A stretch of 34,910 bases of DNA from Candidatus Nomurabacteria bacterium GW2011_GWC2_42_20 (GTDB lineage: Bacteria; Patescibacteriota; Minisyncoccia; Phycocordibacterales; UBA1550): assembly GCA_000998425.1 (NCBI GenBank), contig LCDG01000002.1:1-34910 (forward strand), read 5' to 3'. The position numbers and the translations under genes were made by a program. Below are positions 23,374 to 30,779 of this stretch, one piece after another; position 1 is the first letter of the stretch; each line of letters starts with the position of its first letter. Under the pieces are notes generated by a model that searched no databases, was not told the DNA's origin, and saw only the letters and a program-made list of their open reading frames with translations.

Positions 23374-24227
23374 AGATTTTTTCCATTGGTTTTAAAGACG
23401 ACTGTTCCTTGTTCATATGTACTAACTGCTGGAATCTTTAACTCTCTAAGCAGGTCAGTGACTTCCTTGTGTGGGTGGCCATACTTATTATCCTTTCCTG
23501 CAGAAATTACCGCATATTTTGGATCTACTGCTGAAAGGAATGTTTTTGAGCTCGAAGTGCGAGAACCGTGGTGTCCTAGCTTTAGTACACTTGAATGCAG
23601 GGCTCCACTACTTTTACTTACAATATACTTCTCTATCGACTCCGGCGCATCTCCTGTAAAGAAGAAGGATTCTTCACCATAAGAAAGTCGCGCAATGATT
23701 GACGATGTGTTGGACTCCCAATTTGTCGTGTTTCTGTCGGGGAACAAGATTTCGAGCACAATACCATTGTCTAAAATAATGCGCTCACCTGCGCGGGCAA
23801 AAATACGACTAGATTTATTTTCTGCGACAGCTTTTTCAAACGCACCATACGCTCCTGTGTCTGAGGTGTTTTCGGTTGTCATAACACTATCAACATTCAT
23901 GTTCTCGATAACTGCAGGTAACCCGCCTACATGATCCTGATCTGGGTGTGTCGCCATGACTACATCTATAGAGCGATCCCAAAACGGCATCACACCACCG
24001 AGGGCGCGAAGAAGTGCTCCACTCGACGGACCGCCGTCGATGAGCATCTGGTTACCATTTGGCGCCTCAATATAAATTGCATCACCTTGCCCAATATCGA
24101 GAAACGCGACAGTCAACACGCCTGCTCTATCCGCTCGCGATACTGCTGTCCAAATAAAAATATTCGTAAACAGAAAAATTATAATCACGGCATATTGCAG
24201 TGATTGTTTCGATGGCTTCATCATCAT
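23352..24227 (-). CDS. ComEC-type metallo-beta-lactamase domain protein
   Basis: A 291-aa protein with one N-terminal membrane segment (about 11-30) and an extracytoplasmic MBL domain. Metal-binding motif HPDQDHVGG (H94, D96, D98, H99), D193 in FTGDAP, and LGHHGSRTSS (H219/H220) match the MBL domain that forms the C-terminus of ComEC/Rec2 in many bacteria. Here it is a separate gene, while the ComEC channel gene (24925-26472) lies nearby without an MBL domain. The likely role is in DNA uptake, for example nuclease-type processing. Three ATGs begin the frame; the first (24227) sits 6 nt after a -10 box. The C-terminus overlaps hairpin 3 of the repeat at 23298-23373. Confidence 0.88.
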   Translation of the reverse strand: MMMKPSKQSLQYAVIIIFLFTNIFIWTAVSRADRAGVLTVAFLDIGQGDAIYIEAPNGNQMLIDGGPSSGALLRALGGVMPFWDRSIDVVMATHPDQDHVGGLPAVIENMNVDSVMTTENTSDTGAYGAFEKAVAENKSSRIFARAGERIILDNGIVLEILFPDRNTTNWESNTSSIIARLSYGEESFFFTGDAPESIEKYIVSKSSGALHSSVLKLGHHGSRTSSSKTFLSAVDPKYAVISAGKDNKYGHPHKEVTDLLRELKIPAVSTYEQGTVVFKTNGKNLIIKVKP

Positions 24228-24244
24228 GCTACTATGTTAGCATG
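24225..24244. promoter_or_regulatory. Divergent, near-palindromic pair of leaderless-type promoters (MBL and DedA genes)
   Basis: The plus strand reads CATGCTACTATGTTAGCATG. For DedA: TGC-TACTAT (24227-24235), 6 nt, ATG (24242). For MBL on the minus strand: TGC-TAACAT, 6 nt, ATG (24227-24225). Each gene's start codon is the complement of the other's extended -10 TG. With usual -10 to start distances, transcription would begin at or within a nucleotide of each ATG. Confidence 0.65.
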
Positions 24245-24832
24245 ACTGACATAACTATTGAGACACTAATACAGGGAGGAAGCTATGTTGCAATCTTTCT
24301 TTTAATGATCGCAAACGGCGCTGTGTCCTTTCCTTCAAGCCAAGTACTTTATATTGTGGCCGGATACTTTATAGCGCGTGGCGACCTCACTCTTTTTTTT
24401 GTGGCTCTCGTGGGTGCTCTCGGCAACGCTATTGGGAATATTATTCTCTATGAGCTTGCGCGTAAACACGGGCGAACTTTTATAGAGCGTATGAAAATTT
24501 TTCCAACGAGGGAGCTCGCAAAAGTTGAACGAGCATTTCAAAAAAAGGGAGCTTGGTTTATTTTTATAGGAAAACTTTTGCCAGCAATAAAAGTTTTTGT
24601 TCCGATTACCGCAGGTCTTGGAAAATTTTCTCGCACACTTTTTGCGCCACTTATGTTCGTCGCGTCCTTCATCTGGTCTCTTGGATTTATTTCAATCGGA
24701 TATTTTTTTGGGAAATCGTCAGACCTATTTGGTCAGTATGCAATCATTCTCGCTATTGTCGCAGCAGTTGTACTTCTTCTCTTTTATAGATACATAAACA
24801 GTCCCGCGATTGTGAACGAACTCGAAAAATAA
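24242..24832 (+). CDS. DedA-family (SNARE-associated/VTT domain) membrane protein
   Basis: A 196-aa polytopic protein. It has an N-terminal hydrophobic segment with the NGAVSFPSSQVLYIVAGYF pattern, the conserved LVGALGNAIGNIILYELARKHGR motif, and the FIGKLLPAIKVFVPITAGLGKFSRTLF signature of DedA proteins. Family members act in lipid-carrier (undecaprenyl phosphate) flipping and membrane homeostasis. The start at 24242 lies 6 nt after a -10 box; the 14 additional in-frame codons upstream would overlap the divergent promoter. The gene lies between the two halves of the split ComEC system, on the other strand. Confidence 0.88.
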   Translation: MTDITIETLIQGGSYVAIFLLMIANGAVSFPSSQVLYIVAGYFIARGDLTLFFVALVGALGNAIGNIILYELARKHGRTFIERMKIFPTRELAKVERAFQKKGAWFIFIGKLLPAIKVFVPITAGLGKFSRTLFAPLMFVASFIWSLGFISIGYFFGKSSDLFGQYAIILAIVAAVVLLLFYRYINSPAIVNELEK

Positions 24833-24864
24833 TATTTCTCTTCTCTCTACCTCTAACAATCTAA

Positions 24865-24910
24865 CACTGACTGCGTATACGGTACTATAGTACCGTATAC
24901 GCAGTCAGTG
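24865..24910. repeat. 46-bp perfect palindrome between convergent genes
   Basis: Two 23-base arms (CACTGACTGCGTATACGGTACTA and its exact complement) with no spacer, 32 nt after the DedA stop and 14 nt before the comEC stop. No T-run follows on either strand. It may act as a transcript 3' end or as a protein-binding or cruciform site. Confidence 0.8.
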
Positions 24911-24924
24911 CACATCACCAAAAT

Positions 24925-26472
24925 TTATTTTGCGGTTTTTTCTTCTGCCGTGTGTTGCAAATTTTTTACAATATACAGACAGAGAAACAGATACGCGAGG
25001 ACGAGTGCCCATAGTGGAAACGAAATTCCTGAAAGGGAGGCAAATGGGACTTTTGCAAAAAATTTGACAGCTGTAACAATGTACGCAAGAAGCGCATGTG
25101 CAAAAATTGCGAGCACACTCCCCATGAGTGGAGCCCATGCAAATACTGCAACCAAGGCAACAGCGAGCATCGCGAGTGGCACCACAGGAAGTATAAAAAT
25201 ATTTGAAATGAATCCAATGAGTGAAGCGGTTCCCATATGATAGAGAATGAGTGGCATTACAAATATCTGCGTTGCAAACGTTGTAACAACAATTTCACGA
25301 AGAACACGGTTTGATATAAATATAAAATATTTTTCTATAACTGGCACGAATACAACTATCGCAAGCGTGGCAGAAAATGAGAGCTGAAACGAGACATCGT
25401 TGAGGAGAATCATCGGGTTTACAAATACCATAATGCCACCTGCGAGTGCGAGTGCGCGGAGAGCATCATTCTCACGTCCAAGCGCGCGGGCAAGAATAAT
25501 AATGAGCGCCATAATTGTTGCGCGCACCACAGTGGCGCCACCACCAACCATTACCGCAAAAAGTACTATGCCAAGAGCACTCATGACCAAGCGAATGGAG
25601 AATGGCATAAAAATAACAAGTCGAGAAATTATCCCAGCAACAACTGCAATATTGTAGCCTGATAGTACAACAATATGAGCTACCCCCGTTTCACGAAACT
25701 TCTGTAGTAGCTCCTCGCCGAGTGACTGCTTTGCGCCAAGAGTGATCCCGCTTGCAAGCGACGACTCTGGCTCAGGGATCTTTTGCGAAATATTTTTTAT
25801 AAGCATCGATTTTATATTGGAAAGTTTTTCACGAACAATGCTACCCTTGCTGTGTGTGACAATAGATACTTTTGGAAAATACATTTGGTAGTGAATGTCA
25901 TCTTTTGCAAGGTAGGCACGATAGTCAAATGCTCGTACATTACCTTTTGATTCAAAGTTTTTTGGAGGAATTAACTTACCAACAACCGATAATTCATCTC
26001 CGTACCGAAACTCCGGATACGTTGGCACCCGCATAAGCACACGTGCAGACTTTATTTCACGTCCAGGGTGGCGTCCAAGACGTGAACCTGCTGATTCAGC
26101 CTCTGCTGACCCTAGGACATTGGAAACACTGTGAACATAAAGGACAATATTTGTGTATGTCTCTCGGACATCTGGCTCGTCAATAATAATTCCCTCAAGT
26201 GTTACAACTTTTTCTGTGAAACCGTCGAGCGTATGCGCATATGTATTCATCTGAGAAACATCGACACGGAAAATTCCTAGGGCAGACCCAAAAAGAATCA
26301 GTGAAACCAGAAGAACATTTTTTAAATACGCACTCGTTCTAACGATGAGGAACACAAAAATAGATAACATTGTGCACAAAATAGCGAATGAGTACCCAAA
26401 ATTGAGAATACTTTCAACAGCAACTCCAACAATGAAACTAACCATGAAACCAAAAAAATATTTAGCGCGCAT
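24925..26472 (-). CDS. comEC: ComEC/Rec2-family DNA uptake channel without MBL domain
   Basis: A 515-aa polytopic protein. Two to three N-terminal membrane segments are followed by an extracytoplasmic OB-like region (about 75-210, DUF4131 type). The Competence domain starts near residue 235 with SGITLGAKQSLGEELLQKFRETGVAHIVVLSGYNI; the typical SGLH is SGYN (271-274). Several membrane helices follow to the end. The protein imports single-stranded DNA during natural transformation. The usual C-terminal MBL domain is missing and is encoded separately at 23352-24227. The ATG lies 7 nt after an extended -10 (26480-26488). Confidence 0.9.
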   Translation of the reverse strand: MRAKYFFGFMVSFIVGVAVESILNFGYSFAILCTMLSIFVFLIVRTSAYLKNVLLVSLILFGSALGIFRVDVSQMNTYAHTLDGFTEKVVTLEGIIIDEPDVRETYTNIVLYVHSVSNVLGSAEAESAGSRLGRHPGREIKSARVLMRVPTYPEFRYGDELSVVGKLIPPKNFESKGNVRAFDYRAYLAKDDIHYQMYFPKVSIVTHSKGSIVREKLSNIKSMLIKNISQKIPEPESSLASGITLGAKQSLGEELLQKFRETGVAHIVVLSGYNIAVVAGIISRLVIFMPFSIRLVMSALGIVLFAVMVGGGATVVRATIMALIIILARALGRENDALRALALAGGIMVFVNPMILLNDVSFQLSFSATLAIVVFVPVIEKYFIFISNRVLREIVVTTFATQIFVMPLILYHMGTASLIGFISNIFILPVVPLAMLAVALVAVFAWAPLMGSVLAIFAHALLAYIVTAVKFFAKVPFASLSGISFPLWALVLAYLFLCLYIVKNLQHTAEEKTAK

Positions 26473-26479
26473 CTCTTAG

Positions 26480-26488
26480 ATTATCCCA
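26480..26488 (-). promoter_or_regulatory. Leaderless-type extended -10 of comEC
   Basis: On the minus strand TGG-GATAAT, then 7 nt, then the ATG at 26472. Spacing predicts a transcript start at or next to the start codon. Confidence 0.5.
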
Positions 26489-26495
26489 TACCATC

Positions 26496-26523
26496 TTGCA
26501 AAAGGACATCTACCTGGTACCAT
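26496..26523 (+). promoter_or_regulatory. Candidate promoter of the 169-aa cassette gene
   Basis: TTGCAA (26496-26501), a 16-nt spacer ending TGG, and TACCAT (26518-26523), followed by TATAAA. About 28 nt separate the -10 from the ATG, with a Shine-Dalgarno sequence in between. Confidence 0.4.
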
Positions 26524-26551
26524 TATAAAAGACATTGGAAAGGAGCGTGCC

Positions 26552-27061
26552 ATGAAAATCGAACGTATCGAAACATTTGTTCTTAGTGAAATAGTGTGGC
26601 GAGAAAATATTCTTACCCCAAACGATGATCGGGATGAAGTGTCCAATGATTTCATTCGATGCTACAAAACAGCTGGTTTGTGTATCCCAGCACAAGAACA
26701 ACCAGCCAATGAGGTGCTCATCACTATTGCTCTTTGTATTCTTGAAGAGAAAGAGGATTGGAAAACGGTCTCTGCTGAAATTAAAAATGATGGCTGGTCA
26801 GGATCCTCACTTTTTTTCTGGAACCTGTACGTGCAGAGTAAAAATATTGCGGTTCCAGACACCGTGATGTTGCCAGGGGTATTGTATCGCGACGACGAAA
26901 TCGTGGAGTGGTTTCCTATCGTACACCATCGTCCCATGGTTTCCATATTGGGCGCATTACGTGGGAGCGAAACAAAGATTTCAATGAAGCATTCAATGAC
27001 ACTTAGCTTAGCAAAACCTCGCACTATACTCATTTCAAAAACTGACATTATTAAAACCTAA
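26552..27061 (+). CDS. Uncharacterised 169-aa protein, stand-alone cassette
   Basis: Not recognised. MKIERIETFVLSEIVW starts a soluble, mildly acidic protein with no signal peptide or membrane segment. Cysteines lie at about 37, 44 and 62. The middle holds a helix-rich part (EVLITIALCILEEKEDWKTVSAEIKND) and the C-terminus a beta-rich one. A strong Shine-Dalgarno sequence (AAAGGAG) lies 6 nt before the ATG, unlike the comEC, rnhA and recJ genes around it. A 12-bp terminator directly overlaps the stop codon. It thus shares the cassette design of the genes at 5826, 6240 and 16465, and is the only one of the four on the plus strand. Confidence 0.7.
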   Translation: MKIERIETFVLSEIVWRENILTPNDDRDEVSNDFIRCYKTAGLCIPAQEQPANEVLITIALCILEEKEDWKTVSAEIKNDGWSGSSLFFWNLYVQSKNIAVPDTVMLPGVLYRDDEIVEWFPIVHHRPMVSILGALRGSETKISMKHSMTLSLAKPRTILISKTDIIKT

Positions 27062-27088
27062 ATGGCTATCATTTTTATGATAGCCATT
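27061..27088. terminator. Terminator after the 169-aa gene (also facing rnhA)
   Basis: A 12-bp perfect stem AATGGCTATCAT / ATGATAGCCATT with a TTTT loop, then TTCTTTT. It overlaps the TAA stop and lies 5 nt from the convergent rnhA stop. Confidence 0.9.
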
Positions 27089-27093
27089 TTCTT

Positions 27094-27828
27094 TTATAGA
27101 CCCCACGATTTCATTATTATTTTCTCATCATCTGCACTCACTGATTTTTTAAACTTCACTCCTTTCACCCCTTTTACACGTTTTTCACACTCTGCCCAAG
27201 TTGTGTGTTTCTCAAGATTACCATTTACTAAACTTAGATATGAGTATGCTTTCACTCCATTCTTTAAATTTGACTTAGATTTTTTTAAAGCCAAAAGTTT
27301 TGGGTCGCCAGCATGAGGCACAAGATCAACATCGTATTCGCTCCTATCTCCATTAAAAAGCTCTGGCTTCTCATCATCTGCAAACGTCGTCGCAATAATA
27401 TCAGCGCGGTCGTTGCCTTCTATCCCCGCATGACCAGGTGTATAGTGCCAAGAAATTTTACATCCGCTCATTTGTAAATCCGCCACAACTTCTGCGAGTG
27501 GCTCCCAAAGATCACGATTTAATACCTCTTCCTTTTTACTATTTATCCAACCATTTCTTTCCCAACCTGCTACCCATTTTGTAATGCCGTTGATAACATA
27601 CTGTGAATCAACATGCATATCAATAGTATATTCACCACCAAGATCTCTCACATACGACAGCGCGCTTATCGCCGCAGAGAGTTCCATCTTATTGTTCGTT
27701 GTGTGCCGATTCCCAGCGCCAAGCTCCACAACTCGCTCGCTTGTTGCCACAATAGCCCCCCAGCCTCCAGGCCCAGGGTTGCCCCTAGAGGAACCGTCTG
27801 TGTAAATAATAATGTCTGGTGATTTCAT
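27094..27828 (-). CDS. rnhA: Ribonuclease HI with an additional C-terminal domain
   Basis: A 244-aa enzyme that degrades RNA in RNA-DNA hybrids. The catalytic carboxylates are present: D11 (YTDGSSRGNPGPGGWG), E49 (MELSAA), D74 (HVDSQYV) and D140 (GNDRAD), with H133 in TPGHAG. The RNase H domain ends near residue 150. After a linker, residues about 193-244 contain AYSYLSLVNGN...HTTWAECEKRVKGVKGVKFKKS. This resembles the viroplasmin-like hybrid-binding domain usually at the N-terminus of RNase H1, here at the C-terminus (inference from the TWxEC...V.G..G..FKK pattern). It follows recJ by 9 nt, probably in one operon. Confidence 0.9.
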   Translation of the reverse strand: MKSPDIIIYTDGSSRGNPGPGGWGAIVATSERVVELGAGNRHTTNNKMELSAAISALSYVRDLGGEYTIDMHVDSQYVINGITKWVAGWERNGWINSKKEEVLNRDLWEPLAEVVADLQMSGCKISWHYTPGHAGIEGNDRADIIATTFADDEKPELFNGDRSEYDVDLVPHAGDPKLLALKKSKSNLKNGVKAYSYLSLVNGNLEKHTTWAECEKRVKGVKGVKFKKSVSADDEKIIMKSWGL

Positions 27829-27837
27829 AAAGTCAGT

Positions 27838-29502
27838 CTAACTTTTTTTTGTAACGTTCACAATTCTTAAGCGAAGTTCTCTTTTGTTGCGAAAAGTATT
27901 AACCTCCATTGTCGCGACCATATCAATGAGGTCTCCAGCGGTAAGACTTTTATATTTTTCATCCCCCGCAAAAAACAAAATAGCTTTCACAGATGAGCTA
28001 TCGAAAGAAAGTTCAAGATGTGTTTTTTCTTTTCCAAAGTAGCGCGCCTCCGCGAGTTTTATATTTTCAAAAAGAAAAACTGGTTTCGGGTTACCTATTC
28101 CAAACGGCGCAAACTTTTCAACATGCCTCCAATTCATCCAATTCACGTCAGAAAGAGTAAGTGTTGTGTCAACAGAAAGCTCCACTGTTTCCTTTTCTTT
28201 CCGCACCACTTGATACACTTTTACGAGTTCGTCCTCGAGTGTGTGTATCGCGTCACTCGAAACAGAGAAACCTCCAGCTTCTTCATGTCCGCCAATACCA
28301 TCAAATACCCCCTCGCAAACACTAGTCATTAGATTAACAACACTAACACTGCCATCCGAGCGACACGACCCTTTGATTGCTCCGTCTTCAGTGCGCCCCC
28401 ACACAAAGACAGTTCGTGAATATGCCTCAACAAGATTTGCTGCAACAAGACCAACAAGTCCAGGCTTCCATAATTGATTTCCAATAACTATAATTTCACG
28501 TAATTCTCGAGTATCCAAATGTTTGCGTGCCTCCTTTACCATACTTGCAACAAGCCCCTTGCGCGCGTCATTTAGGTGCACGAGTTTGTCAGCATATTCT
28601 TCCGCCTCCTCGCGCGTTTCCGCGGAGAGTAAACGAAAAGCATCCATTGGCTCCCCCATCCTACTAGCTGCATTAATGCGTGGTCCAATCATAAAACCAA
28701 TATCATCCTCGACAATATTTGCTTGCACCATATCCATTTTTGCAATGAGCGCAAGTAGCCCAGGTCTTCGTGATTTGCGCATTACCATCAAACCATATTG
28801 CGCGAGTGCACGATTTTCATTTTTAAGCGGAACCATATCTGCAATAGTCGAGAGACCCACCATATCGAGTAGCCATTTCTCCCAGCCTTTTTGAACCCCC
28901 CATGATTCCCCACGACGCATAAGTAGCGATGAAACCAGCTTCCATACTACTGCTGCCCCACAAAGCATGTTGTCGTGATATACATCCCCAGCTTGTTTTG
29001 AATTTATTATTGAATGAGCGCGAGGAAGCACGTCTTGAGGGATGTGGTGGTCAGTAATAATAACATCAACACCTAAAGAGTTCGCATGAGCGACTTCTGC
29101 AACATCTGTAATTCCAGAATCTATTGTAATCAAAAGTGTCGCCCCATGTGAAGCCAGTGCGTCAATAGCTTTTGTATTTAGTCCATACCCTTCGCTATTG
29201 CGATGCGGGATATACACCTCAAAATTTTTATAATTAATCTTTTTTAGGAAATCGCTAAAAATTACTGCCCCAGGAATACCATCACAATCGTAGTCGGCAA
29301 AAATAGCGATGCGTTCATTTGCATCAATGGCGCGCAAAATACGATCCACGGCCTTTCCCATATTCAAAATCCCAAAGGGGTCATGAACATCACGGTCAAA
29401 ATCTGGATATAAAAAATGTTCTGCGTCAGCTGAATTCGTAATACCCCTTTTACTGAGTAGAGTCTGCACAAGTTCTGGATAGCCTGAGAGGTCGGACGAC
29501 AT
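27838..29502 (-). CDS. recJ: Single-stranded-DNA-specific exonuclease RecJ
   Basis: A 554-aa 5'-3' ssDNA exonuclease of the DHH family. Motif I is ADYDCDG (D70, D72, D74), TIDSG has D128, DHH is at 151-153, and the DHHA1 domain has GGHEEAGGFSV. The C-terminal OB-type domain follows with FAPFGIGNPKPVFLFENI. The start at 29502 (MSSDLSGYPE) lies exactly 6 nt after an extended -10; an in-frame ATG at 29520 would lie inside that promoter. It is followed by rnhA, pairing two nucleic-acid processing enzymes. Confidence 0.95.
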   Translation of the reverse strand: MSSDLSGYPELVQTLLSKRGITNSADAEHFLYPDFDRDVHDPFGILNMGKAVDRILRAIDANERIAIFADYDCDGIPGAVIFSDFLKKINYKNFEVYIPHRNSEGYGLNTKAIDALASHGATLLITIDSGITDVAEVAHANSLGVDVIITDHHIPQDVLPRAHSIINSKQAGDVYHDNMLCGAAVVWKLVSSLLMRRGESWGVQKGWEKWLLDMVGLSTIADMVPLKNENRALAQYGLMVMRKSRRPGLLALIAKMDMVQANIVEDDIGFMIGPRINAASRMGEPMDAFRLLSAETREEAEEYADKLVHLNDARKGLVASMVKEARKHLDTRELREIIVIGNQLWKPGLVGLVAANLVEAYSRTVFVWGRTEDGAIKGSCRSDGSVSVVNLMTSVCEGVFDGIGGHEEAGGFSVSSDAIHTLEDELVKVYQVVRKEKETVELSVDTTLTLSDVNWMNWRHVEKFAPFGIGNPKPVFLFENIKLAEARYFGKEKTHLELSFDSSSVKAILFFAGDEKYKSLTAGDLIDMVATMEVNTFRNKRELRLRIVNVTKKS

Positions 29503-29508
29503 TTCAGT

Positions 29509-29517
29509 ATTGTACCA
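29509..29517 (-). promoter_or_regulatory. Leaderless-type extended -10 of recJ
   Basis: On the minus strand TGG-TACAAT, then ACTGAA, then the ATG at 29502. The 6-nt gap puts the expected transcript start on the A of the start codon. Confidence 0.6.
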
Positions 29518-29550
29518 CATACCAAGCTCCGTCCTTTAGATGAACTGGTG

Positions 29551-29556
29551 TATAAT
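29551..29556 (+). promoter_or_regulatory. Leaderless-type -10 of the HIT gene
   Basis: A perfect TATAAT, then ATTGAA, then the ATG at 29563. Spacing is again 6 nt, as for recJ, tpiA and the DedA and MBL genes. Confidence 0.6.
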
Positions 29557-29562
29557 ATTGAA

Positions 29563-29973
29563 ATGGAAAGCTGTCTATTCTGCAAAATTATCGCTGGGGA
29601 AATTCCAAGCTCAAAAGTCTACGAGGATGATAACGTTCTTGCATTTCTAGATATTCGTCCGGTAAACATTGGGCACACGCTCGTTATCCCAAAAAATCAT
29701 CATATAAATCTCTACGAGACCCAAGACGAAGACCTGTCTCGCATGATAGCCGTTATAAAAAAGCTTTCAATAGCAATAAGAAACGCGCTCAACGCTGATG
29801 GCATCAATATTGAAATGAACAACGACCCTGTTGCGGGGCAAATCATTTTTCATACTCATATCCACATAATCCCACGCTTTAAAGGTGACGGTTTCACCCA
29901 CTGGCACGGCGCGCGAGGATACAATGAAGGCGAGGCTGACGAAGTGATACAGAAAATCAAAACGCGTCTCTAA
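29563..29973 (+). CDS. HIT-family nucleotide hydrolase
   Basis: A 136-aa histidine-triad protein of the Hint type, expected to hydrolyse adenosine phosphoramidates or related nucleotides. It starts CLFCKIIAGEIPSSKVYED, has NIGHTLVIPKNHH, and the triad HTHIHIIPR (H97, H99, H101). A CxxC pair at 4-7 is common in this group. The start at 29563 is set by the family N-terminus and the TATAAT 6 nt upstream. It is divergent from recJ. Confidence 0.94.
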   Translation: MESCLFCKIIAGEIPSSKVYEDDNVLAFLDIRPVNIGHTLVIPKNHHINLYETQDEDLSRMIAVIKKLSIAIRNALNADGINIEMNNDPVAGQIIFHTHIHIIPRFKGDGFTHWHGARGYNEGEADEVIQKIKTRL

Positions 29974-30030
29974 GTAGGTTTGGCCTATTCCCATTTTGAA
30001 ACTCACTTTTGCAAGGCGATTGAATAGTTG

Positions 30031-30036
30031 TATACT
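30031..30036 (+). promoter_or_regulatory. Promoter of the small membrane-protein pair
   Basis: TTGCAA (30009-30014), a 16-nt spacer and TATACT (30031-30036), with 12 nt to the ATG at 30049, leaving a leader of about 6 nt. Confidence 0.55.
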
Positions 30037-30048
30037 ACAACGGTACCT

Positions 30049-30318
30049 ATGGATGCTTTTGTAAAGATGGATATTTTCTTTGTGGTCGCCACAGTCGCAA
30101 TTATAATAGTTGCGCTCTTTGTGGCGACCCTTCTTTTTTATGTACTACGCACTACTCGAGATGTGAGCGAGGTTGTGCATATTGTACGAAGGGAAACTGA
30201 ACGTTTTGCAAAAGGTACATCATCGGCGCGCAAGCGAATGAGAGGGAATGGTGAAAGTATGTTGCAAAAGCTTATCGCATTTGTTCAATCATTTACTCCA
30301 CCCAAAAATGGTAAATAA
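30049..30318 (+). CDS. Small single-span membrane protein
   Basis: Not recognised as a specific family. The 89-aa product has one long N-terminal hydrophobic segment (about 8-36, IFFVVATVAIIIVALFVATLLFYVL in the middle) and a basic, mostly helical tail with VVHIVRRETERFAKGTSSARKRMRG. It is followed after 25 nt by a YtxH-like gene, and both share one promoter and one terminator. The pairing suggests a common role at the cell envelope. Confidence 0.75.
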   Translation: MDAFVKMDIFFVVATVAIIIVALFVATLLFYVLRTTRDVSEVVHIVRRETERFAKGTSSARKRMRGNGESMLQKLIAFVQSFTPPKNGK

Positions 30319-30343
30319 TGGGTTATTAGTTAAAAATATTTAT

Positions 30344-30706
30344 ATGAAAAAAACGACGACGGGAACAAAAGTAGCTATTGGCGCAGGGGTTGCTGCTCTT
30401 GCAGCATTTGCAGCGGCAGGATATTTCCTATACGGAAAGGACGGAGCAAAGAACCGCAAGAAGGTGCGTGGCTGGATGCTTAAGGCAAAAGGTGAAGTGC
30501 TTGAAGGTGTGGAAAAACTAAAGGATGTTACCGAGGAGCAATACGCGATGATTGTCGACAAAGTTGGCGCAAAATACAAGGCAGTAAAAAATATTGACCC
30601 CAACGAAGTGGAGGCTATGGTAAAAGAGCTCCATGGACACTGGAAGAATATTAAAAAATCAATTTCCCCTGCACCAAAGAAAAAGGTTTCGAAGAAAACT
30701 AAGTAA
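30344..30706 (+). CDS. YtxH-like small membrane protein
   Basis: A 120-aa protein with an N-terminal membrane segment (AIGAGVAALAAFAAAGYFLYG, about 11-31) directly followed by KDGAKNRKKVRGWMLKAKGEVLEGVEKL, the layout of YtxH-domain/gas-vesicle-like stress proteins. A helical region and a lysine-rich C-terminus (PAPKKKVSKKTK) follow. The start at 30344 places the membrane segment correctly; an in-frame ATG at 30308 is less likely. It ends 8 nt before a very strong terminator. Confidence 0.75.
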   Translation: MKKTTTGTKVAIGAGVAALAAFAAAGYFLYGKDGAKNRKKVRGWMLKAKGEVLEGVEKLKDVTEEQYAMIVDKVGAKYKAVKNIDPNEVEAMVKELHGHWKNIKKSISPAPKKKVSKKTK

Positions 30707-30714
30707 CAAGATTT

Positions 30715-30770
30715 ACAAAATAAAAGGGACCAGCCTTCTGAATTCTTAAGGCTGGTCCCTTTTATTTTGT
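30715..30770. terminator. Strong bidirectional terminator between convergent genes
   Basis: A 23-bp perfect stem (30715-30737 with 30748-30770) containing GGGACCAGCCTT, with a 10-nt loop. A/T-rich arm ends give T-runs on both strands. It serves the YtxH-like gene and the MFS gene ending at 30780. Confidence 0.93.
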
Positions 30771-30779
30771 TTTAGTTAT

